From Bacteroidota bacterium (GTDB lineage Bacteria; Bacteroidota; Bacteroidia; 2-12-FULL-35-15), in assembly GCA_947449315.1 (NCBI GenBank), contig CANFRC010000008.1, positions 1 to 64,000 on the forward strand: DNA of 64,000 nt, written 5' to 3'. Within the stretch, counting starts at the first letter, position 1. Every line of letters starts with the position of its first letter. A program made the translations under genes and the position numbers. Positions 1-9,112 of this stretch are shown one piece after another. Below the pieces are notes generated by a model, which saw only the letters and a program-made list of their open reading frames with translations, made no database searches and had not been told where the DNA came from.

Positions 1-814
1 CAGAACCGACTGTTTGAGTAAATCCTGTTCCCGTAAATAAATCGGATGCATCACGGTTGCCGAAACCGCCATAATCTGCTCTCCAGTTTGCACCTGTTGC
101 TGCAAAACCTAAATAACTATTCCATGGGGTTGATTGAGTTGCCTTTACGTGCGCTAAATCACAACCACCGCCTGGCTGACTTACAATTGTATTTGTTGTT
201 GTAAAAGTACCACCACTTAAAACTTGGTTGTTGTCTGGATCCACATTTCTATAATAATACATATCAGGAATGGTAGCGGATGTATTATTGGTAATGGATA
301 CGGTGGTGGTATAGTATAGATCAGTCTGTTGTAAAAAATAGTTGATCTTGAAATGAAGATCGGTTCCTGAAGTAAAATCACCTTCCCAATCTGAATTATA
401 ACAATTAAACGTATGAGACCAAGATGTAATTGCTCCGGGGATCTCATGAAGACCCGTACAGTTGTTACTTTTCTTGATACCACCAGTGGTTCCTATCTCA
501 AAACCCCAACCATTTTCAGGACTTCCTGGTGTAAAAAAATCTCCATCATATGCGGAACCAGCCCAGGAATTCAACTGAGGATTTGCATAAAAACCAAAAA
601 GATTAGACGTTCCACGGTAATGATATCCTGCTGGTGGTGGAGATGTAGTTGTGCTAACACCTTCGAAACCACCTAACCCTTCAACACCAATTTCAACACT
701 CGTTCCTTGAATATAGCCATTCGGACCTACCATCTGTGCTAATGCAAAATTTATTTTAAAGAAGGAAAGAATTAGAATAAGGATAGATGCGAGGAGTAGT
801 TTACTTTTTATCAT
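1..814 (-). CDS. Secreted/surface protein, 3' end cut off by the window edge
   Basis: The reverse strand is open from the ATG at 814 to the window edge, giving about 271 residues with no stop. Residues 1-27 form a signal peptide: a lysine, a long hydrophobic stretch, then ALAQ. The mature part is rich in Gly, Asn, Thr and aromatic residues (for example YIQGTSVEIGVEGLGGFEG and FFTPGSPENGWG). This resembles the N-terminus of large Bacteroidota adhesin-like proteins, which usually carry PKD-type repeats and a T9SS C-terminus, but neither part is visible here. No catalytic motif was recognised. A promoter candidate lies about 110 bases upstream. The extracellular location is supported by the signal peptide; any role in adhesion is inference. 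Confidence 0.75.
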   Translation of the reverse strand, partial: MIKSKLLLASILILILSFFKINFALAQMVGPNGYIQGTSVEIGVEGLGGFEGVSTTTSPPPAGYHYRGTSNLFGFYANPQLNSWAGSAYDGDFFTPGSPENGWGFEIGTTGGIKKSNNCTGLHEIPGAITSWSHTFNCYNSDWEGDFTSGTDLHFKINYFLQQTDLYYTTTVSITNNTSATIPDMYYYRNVDPDNNQVLSGGTFTTTNTIVSQPGGGCDLAHVKATQSTPWNSYLGFAATGANWRADYGGFGNRDASDLFTGTGFTQTVGS

Positions 815-877
815 ATTATTTAACTTAAAAATTTTTATAAAAATAAGGTCGAAAATATAAAATTAATCGCAATATTA

Positions 878-900
878 CTACTAATTTTGCTACTTAGTAG
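878..900 (-). promoter_or_regulatory. Hairpin in the leader of the truncated surface-protein gene
   Basis: The arms CTACTAA (878-884) and TTAGTAG (894-900) are exact inverted repeats around a 9-base loop. The hairpin falls between the proposed promoter and the start codon at 814, so it would be part of the 5' leader. No T-run follows, so it is not a terminator. Its function is unknown. Confidence 0.35.
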
Positions 901-927
901 GACGCTAAAAAACCAAATAAGGTTGCA

Positions 928-958
928 CGAATATAAAATCCCATTTTTTATCGACAAA
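928..958 (-). promoter_or_regulatory. Candidate Bacteroidota sigma-A promoter for the surface-protein gene
   Basis: On the reverse strand TTTG (955-958) is followed by 19 bases and then TATATTCG (928-935). This matches the phylum consensus TTTG-N19-TAnnTTTG with one mismatch. The predicted transcript start is near 921. Confidence 0.5.
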
Positions 959-1178
959 CATGCTATTTGTATCTACAGATTTTAAAAAAAACGATGTGTT
1001 TTTTTTAAACATTTGATAACCAACCACTTAAATAAAAATAGTGGCGCGTAAGCAAAAAATAGCGAAAAAGCACTTCCTTCTTATTTAAAATCATTATAAA
1101 CAAATGGAATTAACCAAACAAATAAACACTTATGGCTTTCGAATTGTTTAAATAAAAAAATGTTATGAAATAATTTAC

Positions 1179-1209
1179 TTGATACAAATCATTTTGAATT
1201 ATACATTTG
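1179..1209 (+). promoter_or_regulatory. Promoter of the sdhCAB operon
   Basis: TTG (1179-1181), a 20-base spacer and TACATTTG (1202-1209) match the Bacteroidota consensus exactly at the -7 box. The sdhC start codon follows 32 bases later. Confidence 0.65.
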
Positions 1210-1241
1210 TCAAGAAAAAAAAACCGAAAAAATAAATTATT

Positions 1242-1925
1242 ATGAGTAGTACATCCGGAAAAATGATGCAATCGTCCATTGGAAAAAAATTGTTAATGGG
1301 TTTAACAGGCTTGTTTTTAGTTTCTTTTTTGATTGTTCATTGCTTGCTTAATTCATTCATTTTCTTCAATGATGGAGGGTTGCTGTTTAACCAAGGTGCA
1401 AAATTTATGGCTACAAATCCAATCATCCGTGCCATGGAATATGTATTGTTTCTTGGTTTAATCATTCATATGTTGCAAGCATTGATTTTAACAATGCAAA
1501 ATAATAAAGCACGACCTGTAAAATATGTGATGCAGGGAAATGAGGCAAACAGCAAATGGTATTCACGTTCAATGGGGCTTTTAGGGACGCTCTTGTTATT
1601 ATTTTTGATTATTCACCTTGCACATTTTTGGGTAAAATCAAGATTTACAGGCCTTCCAGGTGAAGATGCCAATGGCAACGAAAATTTATACGCAGTCATG
1701 CAAGATGTTTTTCATATCTGGTGGGTAGTTGTCATTTATGTTGCGGGTGTAATTTCCCTGGCCTACCATCTATTACATGGCTTTCAATCTGCCTTTCAAA
1801 CACTAGGATGGAATCATCCTAAGTATACGCCGACAATCAAAAAAATCGGAATGTTTTTCTCTATCATTATCTCCTTGATTTTTGCTTTAATGCCGATCTG
1901 CATTTATTTTGGATGCATTAAATAA
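1242..1925 (+). CDS. sdhC: Succinate dehydrogenase/fumarate reductase cytochrome b subunit
   Basis: This is the membrane anchor of complex II, passing electrons between SdhB and the quinone pool in the inner membrane. The 227-residue protein has five hydrophobic segments (about 15-42, 62-85, 110-130, 155-180, 203-224), as in the Wolinella-type di-haem family. Candidate haem-ligand histidines lie within the helices at 33, 76, 125/128 and 176/179. It is first in the operon, 43 bases ahead of the preferred sdhA start. Bacteroidota have this single-anchor form with no separate SdhD, and none is seen here. Direction of reaction (succinate oxidation or fumarate reduction) cannot be told from sequence; the neighbourhood suggests aerobic metabolism. 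Confidence 0.93.
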   Translation: MSSTSGKMMQSSIGKKLLMGLTGLFLVSFLIVHCLLNSFIFFNDGGLLFNQGAKFMATNPIIRAMEYVLFLGLIIHMLQALILTMQNNKARPVKYVMQGNEANSKWYSRSMGLLGTLLLLFLIIHLAHFWVKSRFTGLPGEDANGNENLYAVMQDVFHIWWVVVIYVAGVISLAYHLLHGFQSAFQTLGWNHPKYTPTIKKIGMFFSIIISLIFALMPICIYFGCIK

Positions 1926-1968
1926 CAGATGTAATAAACATAAATTCGAAAATTACAATTATCAAAAT

Positions 1969-3948
1969 ATGTCAAAATTAGATAGTAAAATACCTGAAGG
2001 AGCACTAGAACAGAAGTGGGAAAAATATAAATCCTCTGTTGCTCTTGTTAATCCGGCTAACAAAAGAAGTTTGGAAGTTCTAGTGGTGGGGTCCGGTCTT
2101 GCAGGAGCATCGGCTGCTGCTACTTTAGCAGAGATGGGTTATAAAGTGAAATGTTTTTGCTTTCAGGATTCTGCAAGAAGAGCACATTCAATTGCTGCTC
2201 AAGGCGGTATCAATGCTGCAAAAAATTATCAGAACGATGGCGACAGTACCTATCGTTTATTTTATGACACTATTAAAGGTGGCGATTACAGAGCGCGTGA
2301 AGCAAATGTATATCGTTTAGCATCTGTGAGCGCAAACATCATCGATCAGTGTGTTGCTAGCGGAGTTCCTTTAGCACGTGAATATGGCGGTATGTTAAGT
2401 AACCGTTCATTTGGTGGAACACAAGTACAACGTACGTTTTATGCAGCAGGACAAACCGGACAACAATTATTATTAGGTGCATACAGTGGATTACAGCGTC
2501 AAGTAGGACTTGGAACAGTTGAAATGATGTCGAGACATGAGATGTTGGACATTGTAAATATTGATGGAAAATGTCGCGGAATCATTGCACGTGATCTTAT
2601 ATCCGGAAAACTAGAACGTCATTTTGGACATGCTGTATTATTGTGTACAGGAGGATATGGGAATGTTTTTTATTTGTCGACAAATGCAATGGGAAGCAAT
2701 GTTACTGCAGCATGGAAAGCACATAAAAAAGGAGCATTCTTCGGAAATCCTTGTTTCACACAAATTCACCCGACATGTATTCCAGTTTCTGGAGATCATC
2801 AATCAAAATTAACCTTGATGAGTGAATCATTAAGAAATGATGGACGCATTTGGGTGCCAAAAAAACAAGGGGATACTCGTAAAGCAAATGAAATTCCGGA
2901 AGAAGAAAGAGATTATTATTTAGAGCGCAGATATCCTGCATTCGGAAACTTAGTTCCCCGAGATGTTGCATCTCGTGCAGCAAAAGAACGTTGTGATGCT
3001 GGCTACGGTGTGGGCACTTCTAAAATGGCTGTATACCTAGATTTCAAATCAGCGATTGCTCGTTATGGTCATACAAAAGCCGTTACACAAGGTATTCACA
3101 ATCCAACAGCAGAACAATTAAAAGATTTCGGTAAACAAGTTGTTGAAGAAAAATATGGAAACTTGTTTGAAATGTATGAACAAATTACGGGAGAAAATCC
3201 ATACCAATTGCCCATGAGAATATATCCTGCTGTGCATTATACAATGGGTGGATTGTGGGTAGATTACAACTTGATGACAACCGTACCAGGATTGTATGCA
3301 TTAGGGGAAGCGAATTTTTCAGACCATGGAGCGAATCGTCTTGGAGCATCTGCATTGATGCAAGGTTTAGCAGATGGTTATTTTGTGATCCCTTACACAA
3401 TAGGCGCCTACTTATCAAAAGAAATTTCTACGAAAGCCATTTCAACCGATCACGAAGCATTTGTAAAGGCTGAGAAAGATGCGCAAGCGATCATTGATCG
3501 ATTATTTGCAATAAAAGGAACGAAATCTGTTGACCACTTCCACAAAAAACTGGGAAAAATAATGTGGGATAAATGTGGAATGGCTCGCAATGAGAAAGGC
3601 TTAAAAGAAGCAATTGCTGAAATTCGTGCTTTACGCGATGAGTTCTGGAAAGATGTTCGTGTATTGGGTTCACCAAATGAATTAAATCCTGAATTAGAAA
3701 AAGCCGGACGCGTTGCCGACTTCCTTGAGCTTGGAGAACTCATGTGTATCGATGCTTTAAACCGATCCGAATCGTGTGGTGGACACTTCCGTGAAGAATC
3801 ACAAACAGAAGAAGGTGAAGCGTTGCGTAAAGATGATGAATTCGCGTATGTTGCGGCTTGGGAAAACAAAGGTGACAACAATTACGAAATCCATAAAGAA
3901 GAATTGAAATTTGAAGTAATCAAAATTTCTCAAAGAAGTTATAAATAG
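1969..3948 (+). CDS. sdhA: Succinate dehydrogenase flavoprotein subunit
   Basis: The catalytic FAD subunit of complex II. It has an N-terminal dinucleotide fold ([13 protein letters not shown]), the flavinylation region with [11 protein letters not shown], whose His would carry covalent FAD, and the substrate-site segment [14 protein letters not shown] followed by [10 protein letters not shown] place the start at the ATG at 1969 ([11 protein letters not shown]), which is how close Bacteroidota homologues begin. The frame is open further upstream to 1909, but that start would overlap the end of sdhC and add 20 residues unlike the family. The resulting 659 residues is normal for this family. 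sdhB follows 16 bases after the stop. Confidence 0.95.
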   Translation: MSKLDSKIPEGALEQKWEKYKSSVALVNPANKRSLEVLVVGSGLAGASAAATLAEMGYKVKCFCFQDSARRAHSIAAQGGINAAKNYQNDGDSTYRLFYDTIKGGDYRAREANVYRLASVSANIIDQCVASGVPLAREYGGMLSNRSFGGTQVQRTFYAAGQTGQQLLLGAYSGLQRQVGLGTVEMMSRHEMLDIVNIDGKCRGIIARDLISGKLERHFGHAVLLCTGGYGNVFYLSTNAMGSNVTAAWKAHKKGAFFGNPCFTQIHPTCIPVSGDHQSKLTLMSESLRNDGRIWVPKKQGDTRKANEIPEEERDYYLERRYPAFGNLVPRDVASRAAKERCDAGYGVGTSKMAVYLDFKSAIARYGHTKAVTQGIHNPTAEQLKDFGKQVVEEKYGNLFEMYEQITGENPYQLPMRIYPAVHYTMGGLWVDYNLMTTVPGLYALGEANFSDHGANRLGASALMQGLADGYFVIPYTIGAYLSKEISTKAISTDHEAFVKAEKDAQAIIDRLFAIKGTKSVDHFHKKLGKIMWDKCGMARNEKGLKEAIAEIRALRDEFWKDVRVLGSPNELNPELEKAGRVADFLELGELMCIDALNRSESCGGHFREESQTEEGEALRKDDEFAYVAAWENKGDNNYEIHKEELKFEVIKISQRSYK

Positions 3949-3964
3949 AATAAACTCTAAAATT

Positions 3965-4723
3965 ATGAGTCACGGAAATATGAATTTAACGCTAAAAATT
4001 TGGCGTCAGAAAAGCGATAAAGAAAAAGGAAAATTAGTTACCTATCCGGTACAAGATATTTCTCCCGATATGTCGTTCCTTGAAATGTTTGATGTTTTGA
4101 ACGAACAGCTTATCACAAAAGGTGAAGAGCCGATTGCATTCGATCACGATTGTCGTGAAGGAATTTGCGGAATGTGTAGTATGTTTATCAATGGCCGTCC
4201 GCATGGCCCAAAGAGAGGTGTCACCACTTGTCAATTGCACATGCGTTCTTTTAAAAATGGAGATACTATTGTAGTAGAGCCATGGAGAGCAGCGGCATTT
4301 CCTGTCATCAAAGATCTTACTGTTGACCGTTCTGCATTCGATAGAATTATTTCTAAAGGAGGATTTATTTCCGTTAACACAGGCAATGCACAAGATGCTA
4401 ATAATATTCCTATTCCAAAAACAGATGCAGATGCAGCTTTTAATGCAGCTGCTTGTATTGGGTGCGGTGCTTGCGTTGCTACTTGCAAAAATTCATCTGC
4501 TATGCTATTTGTTTCTGCAAAAATTTCTCAATTGGCATTATTGCCTCAAGGAAAAGTAGAAGCTACTGCACGCGTAAAAAACATGGTAGCACAAATGGAT
4601 GAGGAAGGTTTTGGAAACTGTACGAACACAGGTGCATGCGAAATAGAATGTCCTAAAGGAATTTCTTTGGAAAATATTGCACGTATGAACCGCGAATTTT
4701 ATGTTGCTAATATAAAATCATAA
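3965..4723 (+). CDS. sdhB: Succinate dehydrogenase iron-sulfur subunit
   Basis: This subunit relays electrons from FAD to the SdhC haems through three iron-sulfur centres. The [2Fe-2S] ferredoxin domain has Cys63, 68, 71 and 89. The C-terminal domain carries [11 protein letters not shown] (Cys164, 167, 170, 174) and a second cluster set (Cys219, 225, 229), enough for the usual [4Fe-4S] and [3Fe-4S] centres. The 252-residue length is normal. It is last in the operon, followed directly by a strong bidirectional hairpin, and converges on the rhodanese gene. Confidence 0.95.
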   Translation: MSHGNMNLTLKIWRQKSDKEKGKLVTYPVQDISPDMSFLEMFDVLNEQLITKGEEPIAFDHDCREGICGMCSMFINGRPHGPKRGVTTCQLHMRSFKNGDTIVVEPWRAAAFPVIKDLTVDRSAFDRIISKGGFISVNTGNAQDANNIPIPKTDADAAFNAAACIGCGACVATCKNSSAMLFVSAKISQLALLPQGKVEATARVKNMVAQMDEEGFGNCTNTGACEIECPKGISLENIARMNREFYVANIKS

Positions 4724-4731
4724 TCATTCAA

Positions 4732-4771
4732 CCATCCAAACAAAAAAGCCTAGGCATTTTTGTTTGGATGG
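4732..4771. terminator. Bidirectional terminator between sdhB and the rhodanese gene
   Basis: A perfect 15-base-pair inverted repeat (4732-4746 and 4757-4771) encloses a 10-base loop containing the palindrome GCCTAGGC. A-runs on one arm and T-runs on the other are built into the stem. It sits between two convergent stop codons and probably ends transcription from both sides. Confidence 0.75.
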
Positions 4772-4784
4772 GAAACACTTCCAG

Positions 4785-5189
4785 TTATTTCTTTTCAATC
4801 GGAAAGCCTTTCTGAATCCATTCTGAAAAGCCTTTCTGAAGATTGTACACTCTCTTAAAACCATGGCTTTGCATGTATTCTGCTGCATCTCCACTTCTAC
4901 CGCCTGCTGCACAATAAATGTAATATGTTTTGTTTTTATCTAATTTATCAATTTGCTTCTCGGCATCTTTTGACAAAAAATCCAACTGAACAGCTCCTTT
5001 GATATACCCCTTATTGGTAATCTCCTCAGATGTTCTCAAATCAAGGATAACGCCATTATTATCACTGGAAATGATTGCCTTAAATCTTTCCGAAGATACA
5101 TTTGTAACTACAGTTGAGCTTTTTGGCTGAGCTTTACTAACGTTTGTGATTGCAATAAAAGCAATACATACTAGAAACAATTTTTTCAT
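4785..5189 (-). CDS. Periplasmic single-domain rhodanese
   Basis: A 134-residue rhodanese with a signal peptide at 1-20 (MKKLFLVCIAF...SKA). The active-site loop C-A-A-G-G-R has the persulfide-carrying Cys93, so it should be catalytically competent for sulfur transfer. The gene lies 22 bases downstream of the CstB-like gene on the same strand. This suggests co-transcription and a shared sulfur-detoxification or sulfane-sulfur role, here on the periplasmic side. The physiological sulfur acceptor cannot be read from the sequence. Confidence 0.85.
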   Translation of the reverse strand: MKKLFLVCIAFIAITNVSKAQPKSSTVVTNVSSERFKAIISSDNNGVILDLRTSEEITNKGYIKGAVQLDFLSKDAEKQIDKLDKNKTYYIYCAAGGRSGDAAEYMQSHGFKRVYNLQKGFSEWIQKGFPIEKK

Positions 5190-5211
5190 TTTTTTATTTT
5201 TTTATTTACGT

Positions 5212-6597
5212 TTAAACAACTGCAGGCATTACTAACTTAATACCTGTTTCTTTTATCTTGGTCATACCACCTTTCACATTGGTGATGTTATTATACCCTC
5301 TCTGTTTCATGATGGAAGCTGCCATCATAGAACGATAACCTCCAGCACAATGTATATAATAATGTTTGTTTTTATCGAGTGTGTGAAGTTCATCTTGAAA
5401 ACCTGACAAACAAATATGTTGCGCATTCTCAATCATCCCACCTTCTACTTCACCTTTTTTCCTGACATCAATAATATTATCGTCGTTTTGAAGCCTATTG
5501 TTAAATTCAACAGCCGTGATACTATCAATTACATCCATTGGGTGGCCTGCATTTTTCCAAGTAGTTATTCCACCTTGTAAAAAACCATGAACATTTTCAT
5601 AACCTACACGTGCTAATCGCAAAACCGCTTCCGCTTCTTTTCCTTCATCAGCAATAAACAACAAAGGAGCATGTGCATCTAACAATGCTCCAACCCATGG
5701 AGCATATTGTCCGTTCAAACCAATATTGATTGATCCGGGAATATATCCTTTTTCAAAAGCATCCGGATCACGAGCATCTAAAATAGTTACGCCGGCACCC
5801 ATTTCTTTTTCAAATTCAGCAATGCTCAAAGGCAAGGTGTTTTTCGTCATCACATCTTCAATGTTTGCATATCCTTTTTTATTGAGCATAGCATCCACAA
5901 AGAAATATTTTGGAGGATCGGATAGTCCATCTACAACCGCATCTACAAACTCTTTTTTGGTCATGGGCTGCAAAGCATAATTCATTTTTTTCTGAACACC
6001 GATAGTAGAAAATGTTTCTTTCCCTATATTCTTTCCGCAAGCAGAACCTGCGCCATGAGCAGGATACACGATGACTTCATCTTCTAACACCTTGATTTTT
6101 GAATTTAAAGATTCGTATAAAAGGCCTGCAAGATCTTCACGTGTTAAGTTGCTTTTTATGGCTAGATCGGGACGGCCAACATCGCCAACAAATAAGGTGT
6201 CTCCCGTAAATACTGCGTTATTTTTTCCTGCCTCATCGATCAATAAAAAACAAGAAGACTCCATTGTATGACCAGGAGTGTGTAATACTTTAAGTTTGAT
6301 AGTTCCAATGGTGAATACTTCTTCGTCTTTCGCAATTATGCTATCAAAATCGGTTTCAGCAGTTGGCCCAAATACAATCGCTGCACCTGTTTTACGCGCA
6401 AGATCAATATGTCCAGAAACAAAATCAGCATGAAAATGCGTTTCAAAAACATATTTTATTTTCGCATTACGTTTAAGTGCTAATTCTATATACGGAGTGG
6501 TTTCACGCAAAGGATCAATTATTGCGGCTTCTCCGTTGGATTCGATGTAATAAGCTGCTTCAGCTAAACATCCGGTATAAAGTTGTTCAATGTACAT
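5212..6597 (-). CDS. CstB-like persulfide dioxygenase with pseudo-rhodanese and rhodanese domains
   Basis: A 461-residue three-domain protein. Residues 1-210 are an ETHE1-like metallo-beta-lactamase fold with THFHAD (His54, His56, Asp58), HTPGH (His110), Asp133 and His181. Residues about 258-352 form a rhodanese fold whose catalytic position is degenerate (IADEGKE, no Cys). Residues about 358-455 form a second rhodanese with a proper loop C-A-G-G-Y-R (Cys417). This order, dioxygenase, pseudo-rhodanese, active rhodanese, is that of Staphylococcus aureus CstB, which oxidises persulfides to sulfite and forms thiosulfate. An exporter of the TauE type lies directly upstream and a second rhodanese directly downstream, supporting sulfide/persulfide detoxification. 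No sulfide:quinone reductase or CstR-type regulator is visible nearby. Exact substrate is inference from architecture. Confidence 0.85.
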   Translation of the reverse strand: MYIEQLYTGCLAEAAYYIESNGEAAIIDPLRETTPYIELALKRNAKIKYVFETHFHADFVSGHIDLARKTGAAIVFGPTAETDFDSIIAKDEEVFTIGTIKLKVLHTPGHTMESSCFLLIDEAGKNNAVFTGDTLFVGDVGRPDLAIKSNLTREDLAGLLYESLNSKIKVLEDEVIVYPAHGAGSACGKNIGKETFSTIGVQKKMNYALQPMTKKEFVDAVVDGLSDPPKYFFVDAMLNKKGYANIEDVMTKNTLPLSIAEFEKEMGAGVTILDARDPDAFEKGYIPGSINIGLNGQYAPWVGALLDAHAPLLFIADEGKEAEAVLRLARVGYENVHGFLQGGITTWKNAGHPMDVIDSITAVEFNNRLQNDDNIIDVRKKGEVEGGMIENAQHICLSGFQDELHTLDKNKHYYIHCAGGYRSMMAASIMKQRGYNNITNVKGGMTKIKETGIKLVMPAVV

Positions 6598-6611
6598 GCT
6601 AACTATTTTTG

Positions 6612-6619
6612 CAAAGATA
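6612..6619 (-). promoter_or_regulatory. Candidate -7 box for the CstB-like gene
   Basis: TATCTTTG on the reverse strand matches TAnnTTTG and lies 14 bases upstream of the start codon. The upstream TTG is only about 16 bases away, shorter than the preferred spacing, so this is a weak call. If real, the dioxygenase-rhodanese pair can be transcribed apart from the exporter. Confidence 0.35.
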
Positions 6620-6643
6620 AATTAATCTGTTTTATCAAAATTT

Positions 6644-7444
6644 TTATTTTAAAAAAAGCTCTTTACTGATGATGTAAATTCCCATCAACAAAATAAACCA
6701 ACCGAAAGCAGGCTTTAGCTTTGCTCCGCTCACATATTTGGATAAATAACTTCCAATTAAAATTCCACTAACGGCAAATGCAGAAAAAACAAACAAAAAA
6801 TTCCAATCAAATTGATGCACTCCGAAATCGCTTAAAAAACCAATGGATGAATTTAAGGCGATAATGGCCAGAGAGGTTCCTACTGCTTTTTTCATAGGTA
6901 ATTTTGCAAACATCACTAAAGCAGGTATAATAATAAATCCACCGCCTGCACCAACCAGACCGACAAGAATACCAACGATAATGCCCTGTTGAAAAATTAA
7001 AAAATATCGGTACTGCTGATTCTGTTCATTTGAATCTATTGGGACGGAAGAAGGTTTCTTAATCATCGAATAAGAAGCAACCACCATTAAAATTGAAAGC
7101 AGTATCATTAAGGCAGCATCTTTCGTTATTTCTATTTGCCCAATCTTAATAAGGTGCATAGGGATGGCATGGAGCAAATATTTTCTTGTAATAAAAATGC
7201 TGATTACTGAGGGGAAACCAAAAACAAGTGTTGTACGGAGACAGATAAGATTGTTTTTCAGATACCTCAACCCACCTATAAAAGCGGAAATTCCAACAAT
7301 GAATAATGAGTAGGATGTTGCATTAACTGGTGAGATACCAATTAAATAAACCAATACAGGAATAGTAAGTATGGATCCACCGGCTCCGACTAATCCTAGC
7401 ATAATACCTATTAAAACTGCTGCTATGTAACCGAAATACATCAT
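6644..7444 (-). CDS. TauE/SafE (TSUP) family sulfite/organosulfur exporter
   Basis: A 266-residue membrane protein with about eight hydrophobic segments arranged as two homologous halves. Each half has a Gly-rich helix (GLVGAGGSILTIPVLVYL near 18 and GLVGAGGGFIIIPALVMFA near 161), the signature of the TSUP family. Family members export sulfite, sulfoacetate or related anions across the inner membrane. The position 46 bases upstream of a persulfide dioxygenase suggests it exports the sulfite product. TauE-type genes accompany cstB in S. aureus, as known from the literature. Substrate is inferred from context. Confidence 0.85.
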   Translation of the reverse strand: MMYFGYIAAVLIGIMLGLVGAGGSILTIPVLVYLIGISPVNATSYSLFIVGISAFIGGLRYLKNNLICLRTTLVFGFPSVISIFITRKYLLHAIPMHLIKIGQIEITKDAALMILLSILMVVASYSMIKKPSSVPIDSNEQNQQYRYFLIFQQGIIVGILVGLVGAGGGFIIIPALVMFAKLPMKKAVGTSLAIIALNSSIGFLSDFGVHQFDWNFLFVFSAFAVSGILIGSYLSKYVSGAKLKPAFGWFILLMGIYIISKELFLK

Positions 7445-7645
7445 TCAACTAAAGTGATATTTTTTTATAAAGATACAACGAATAAACATTATGAGTTATA
7501 AAGTGTTTTTCACTATGCGCAAATCAAACAAGCATTTGCATAGATTTTATTCTTACACGCCTAATTTTATTGGATTTAGTCCAACGATTCGCACGGCCTT
7601 TTTTTGTTGCCTATAGAGCTGTTTTAGATGGTTTGGCTAGAAATA

Positions 7646-7679
7646 AAAAAGGCATTTACCCAAGGGTAAATGCCTTTTT
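7646..7679 (-). terminator. Terminator of glutaryl-CoA dehydrogenase gene
   Basis: A perfect 15-base-pair stem (7646-7660 with 7665-7679) closed by a CAAG tetraloop. Read on the reverse strand it ends in a T-run. It starts 16 bases after the gcdH stop codon. Confidence 0.85.
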
Positions 7680-7695
7680 ATAAAGAAGCTCTACG

Positions 7696-8874
7696 CTATC
7701 CAAATGCATTGAATCCGGTAACATCCATACCTGTTATTAACAAGTGAATATCGTGTGTGCCTTCATAGGTTATAACTGATTCAAGGTTCATCATGTGGCG
7801 CATAATCGGATATTCACCGGTGATACCCATTCCTCCGTGAATTTGACGTGCTTCACGTGCAATTTGTATGGCCATATTCACATTGTTACGTTTACTCATT
7901 GAAATTTGGGCAGGAGTTGCACGGTTTTCATTTTTCAAAACACCTAATCTCCAAGTTAACAATTGCGCTTTGGTAATCTCTGTGATCATTTCTGCCAATT
8001 TCTTTTGTGTCAACTGAAAAGCGCCGATTGGCTTTCCAAATTGAATACGCTCTTTTGAATACCGTAAAGCTGAATCATAACAATCCATAGCAGCGCCAAT
8101 AGCTCCCCATGCAATACCATAACGGGCTGAATTCAAACATCCTAATGGGCCTTTCAATCCTTTGATGGTAGGAAATATATTTTCTTTCGGAACCTTCACA
8201 TTAGCAAAAACTAATTCACCTGTAGCACTCGCACGCAAACTCCACTTCCCATGTGTTTCAGGCGTTGTAAAGCCTTCCCAACCTCTTTCTACTATCATTC
8301 CTCGGATATCACCTGCTTCATCTTTTGCCCAAACAACTGCAATGTCGGCAAAAGGGGAGTTTGAAATCCACATTTTTGCTCCATTTAACAGATAATGGTC
8401 GCCTTTGTCTTTAATATTTGTTATCATTCCACTTGGGTTTGATCCATGATCGGGCTCCGTTAATCCAAAGCAGCCCATCATATCACCAGATGCTAATTTT
8501 GGAAGATACTTCATGCGTTGTTCTTCTGTTCCATAGGTATAAATTGGATACATGACCAAAGAGCTTTGAACAGAAGCTGTGGAACGTAAACCGCTATCAC
8601 CACGCTCAAGTTCCTGCATAATAATTCCGTAAGATATTTGATCTAATCCGGCACCACCATATTTTGTTGGGATATAAGGACCAAATGCACCTACTTCAGC
8701 TAACCCTTTTATCCATTGTTTTGGAAATTTAGCATTTTGACACGCCTCTTCAACTATCGGAGAAACCTCCTTCTTAACCCATGCACGGGCTGTTTCGCGA
8801 ATTAATTTATGTTCGTCGGTCAATAACTCATCCATTAAATAATAATCGTGAGCTTCGAATCTATCTGTAGCCAT
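7696..8874 (-). CDS. gcdH: Glutaryl-CoA dehydrogenase
   Basis: An FAD-dependent acyl-CoA dehydrogenase that oxidises and decarboxylates glutaryl-CoA to crotonyl-CoA, the end of lysine and tryptophan breakdown. Assignment to the glutaryl branch rests on close agreement with the human enzyme's motifs: DSGLRSTASVQSSLVM (with the substrate-binding Arg), CFGLTEPDHGS, SLRASATGE and NLESVITYEGTHD, whose Glu371 is the catalytic base. I choose the ATG at 8874 (MATDRF). The frame is open to 8904, but a -7 box at 8902-8909 would put the transcript start after that codon. The length of 392 residues is normal. Confidence 0.92.
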   Translation of the reverse strand: MATDRFEAHDYYLMDELLTDEHKLIRETARAWVKKEVSPIVEEACQNAKFPKQWIKGLAEVGAFGPYIPTKYGGAGLDQISYGIIMQELERGDSGLRSTASVQSSLVMYPIYTYGTEEQRMKYLPKLASGDMMGCFGLTEPDHGSNPSGMITNIKDKGDHYLLNGAKMWISNSPFADIAVVWAKDEAGDIRGMIVERGWEGFTTPETHGKWSLRASATGELVFANVKVPKENIFPTIKGLKGPLGCLNSARYGIAWGAIGAAMDCYDSALRYSKERIQFGKPIGAFQLTQKKLAEMITEITKAQLLTWRLGVLKNENRATPAQISMSKRNNVNMAIQIAREARQIHGGMGITGEYPIMRHMMNLESVITYEGTHDIHLLITGMDVTGFNAFG

Positions 8875-8901
8875 AATAAATAGTGTTAAATTTTTGCGAA
8901 A

Positions 8902-8909
8902 CAAAAGTA
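8902..8909 (-). promoter_or_regulatory. Candidate -7 box of gcdH
   Basis: TACTTTTG on the reverse strand is a full match to TAnnTTTG. No clear TTG lies at the proper distance upstream. It supports the shorter gcdH start, because the transcript would begin near 8895. Confidence 0.4.
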
Positions 8910-9043
8910 AGTAAATAAATAATATAAAAATCTCCCATTTAATACCCCTTTTTATAGGAATTGAATACCCTCTAATCAGAAATACAACATCCTCAAATAA
9001 TAACCGTTAGAAGAGGTAATTGTTGAAAACGTTTGTTCAAAAG

Positions 9044-9075
9044 TTTGCAAACCTCACGATCAAAGGCTAACTTTA
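9044..9075 (+). promoter_or_regulatory. Candidate promoter of the lytic transglycosylase gene
   Basis: TTTG (9044-9047), a 20-base spacer and TAACTTTA (9068-9075) match the consensus with one mismatch in the last base. The ATG is 37 bases downstream. Confidence 0.5.
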
Positions 9076-9112
9076 GAAAAGTATTTTTATAAAAAAATAG
9101 ACGCAACTCATA

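Larger units (their letters stand above)
815..1241. other. Divergent intergenic region between the surface-protein gene and sdhC
   Basis: This is the only gene-free stretch over 300 bases. It is very AT-rich and holds the two divergent promoters and the leader hairpin listed separately. No tRNA, small ORF with a credible start, or riboswitch-like fold was seen. The middle part (about 960-1170) has no feature I can support. Confidence 0.6.

Noticed and set aside
217-676. Two small ORFs on both strands near the window start
   Set aside because: They are out of frame with the long signal-peptide-bearing reverse-strand ORF (1-814), which has far better codon and composition support.
3185-3881. 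Several reverse-strand ORFs of 60-143 codons inside sdhA
   Set aside because: They mirror the strongly conserved sdhA frame and have no family features; they are shadows.
7570-7584. TTGGA/TCCAA hairpin in the gap between the TauE gene and gcdH
   Set aside because: Five pairs with no T-run and no nearby gene end; too weak to call.
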